In this document: positions 42,836-42,863 of the stretch, one piece after another
Position numbering within the stretch: position 1 is the first letter of the stretch
Layout of the letters: every line of letters starts with the position of its first letter
Virus record (IMG/VR): IMGVR_UViG_3300036819_000170
Coordinates: 1 to 42,863 of that record
Origin: a virus
DNA length: 42,863 nucleotides
Strand: one strand, 5' to 3'
Program-made: the position numbers and the translations under genes
The notes under the pieces: generated by a model
Database searches by the model: none
Seen by the model: the letters and a program-made list of their open reading frames with translations, nothing else
What the model was told of the DNA's origin: nothing

Positions 42836-42863
42836 TTTCACTCATACCGCAACGCCACCATTG

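Larger units (their letters stand above)
42558..42863. other. gene-free control region
   Basis: 306 bp with no credible gene. Holds motif copies R4 (42587-42602, inverted), R2 (42743-42758) and R3 (42820-42835), a plus-strand promoter with its own terminator, and a possible minus-strand promoter (CTGTCA, 18 bases, TATTAA near 42620) for the late operon, with R4 just downstream of its start. If the genome circularises, this joins the left end and forms one switch region. Confidence 0.6.

Noticed and set aside
1-42863. CRISPR array, transposon or integrase/att site
   Set aside because: No regularly spaced repeats of 24-40 bases, no transposase or recombinase motif, no terminal direct repeat of the window ends seen.

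Overview
The window reads as an almost complete genome of a tailed dsDNA phage of the short-tailed (podovirus-like) kind, about 43 kb and GC-rich. The morphogenesis genes are there: terminase small and large subunits, a portal of nearly 700 residues, scaffold, major capsid protein, two tail-tube-like proteins, a glycine-rich fibre and three or four internal-virion-type proteins. I see no tape measure, sheath, integrase, DNA polymerase, helicase or RNA polymerase, so the phage must lean on the host for replication and transcription. The host cannot be read directly. The bacterial-type Ku, the NusG paralogue and dispersed CACGGAGACACGGAG-type repeats make me think of Acidobacteriota or a similar soil group, but that is an inference.

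Layout. (1) 0.1-9.2 kb: one minus-strand zinc-binding gene, then a tightly packed plus-strand early operon. It holds small regulators (winged helix, Fis-like), small membrane and zinc-ribbon proteins, a J-domain protein, a ParB-like protein and, last, a zinc-ribbon/HTH protein that is the best replication-initiator candidate. (2) 9.2-9.9 kb: a gene-poor stretch with a perfect DnaA box and a long inverted repeat, a candidate origin. (3) 10.2-42.6 kb: a very long minus-strand late operon, read from right to left. It starts with a NusG-like factor and Ku, followed by small genes, GroEL, GroES, terminase, portal, scaffold, capsid, fibre, tail, internal virion proteins, a DUF5675/lysis-type cluster, a terminator, and last a FliA-like sigma factor. 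(4) Inserted into the late operon on the opposite strand are small moron-like genes at 9.9, 12.0, 12.7 and 21.2-23.0 kb. They include Tat-type, cysteine-rich, ribbon-helix-helix and lipoprotein genes, and most have a -10 box so close to the ATG that the mRNA should be leaderless. (5) 42.56-42.86 kb: a control region with promoters, a promoter-proximal terminator and three copies of a 16-bp motif; a fourth copy lies in front of the early operon at 0.7 kb.

How it may work together (inference). The NusG paralogue and the sigma factor would redirect host RNA polymerase along 30 kb of late genes. GroEL, GroES and the J-domain protein would fold virion proteins or remodel host machinery. Ku, with a host LigD, would join or protect genome ends. 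A 12-bp palindrome, GCAAACGTTTGC, occurs six times exactly (about 0.003 expected by chance), in intergenic gaps and in genes, and equals the core of the E. coli PurR operator. It is the strongest unexplained signal here: stoperator-like sites for a LacI-family protein, or centromere-like sites for the ParB-like protein.
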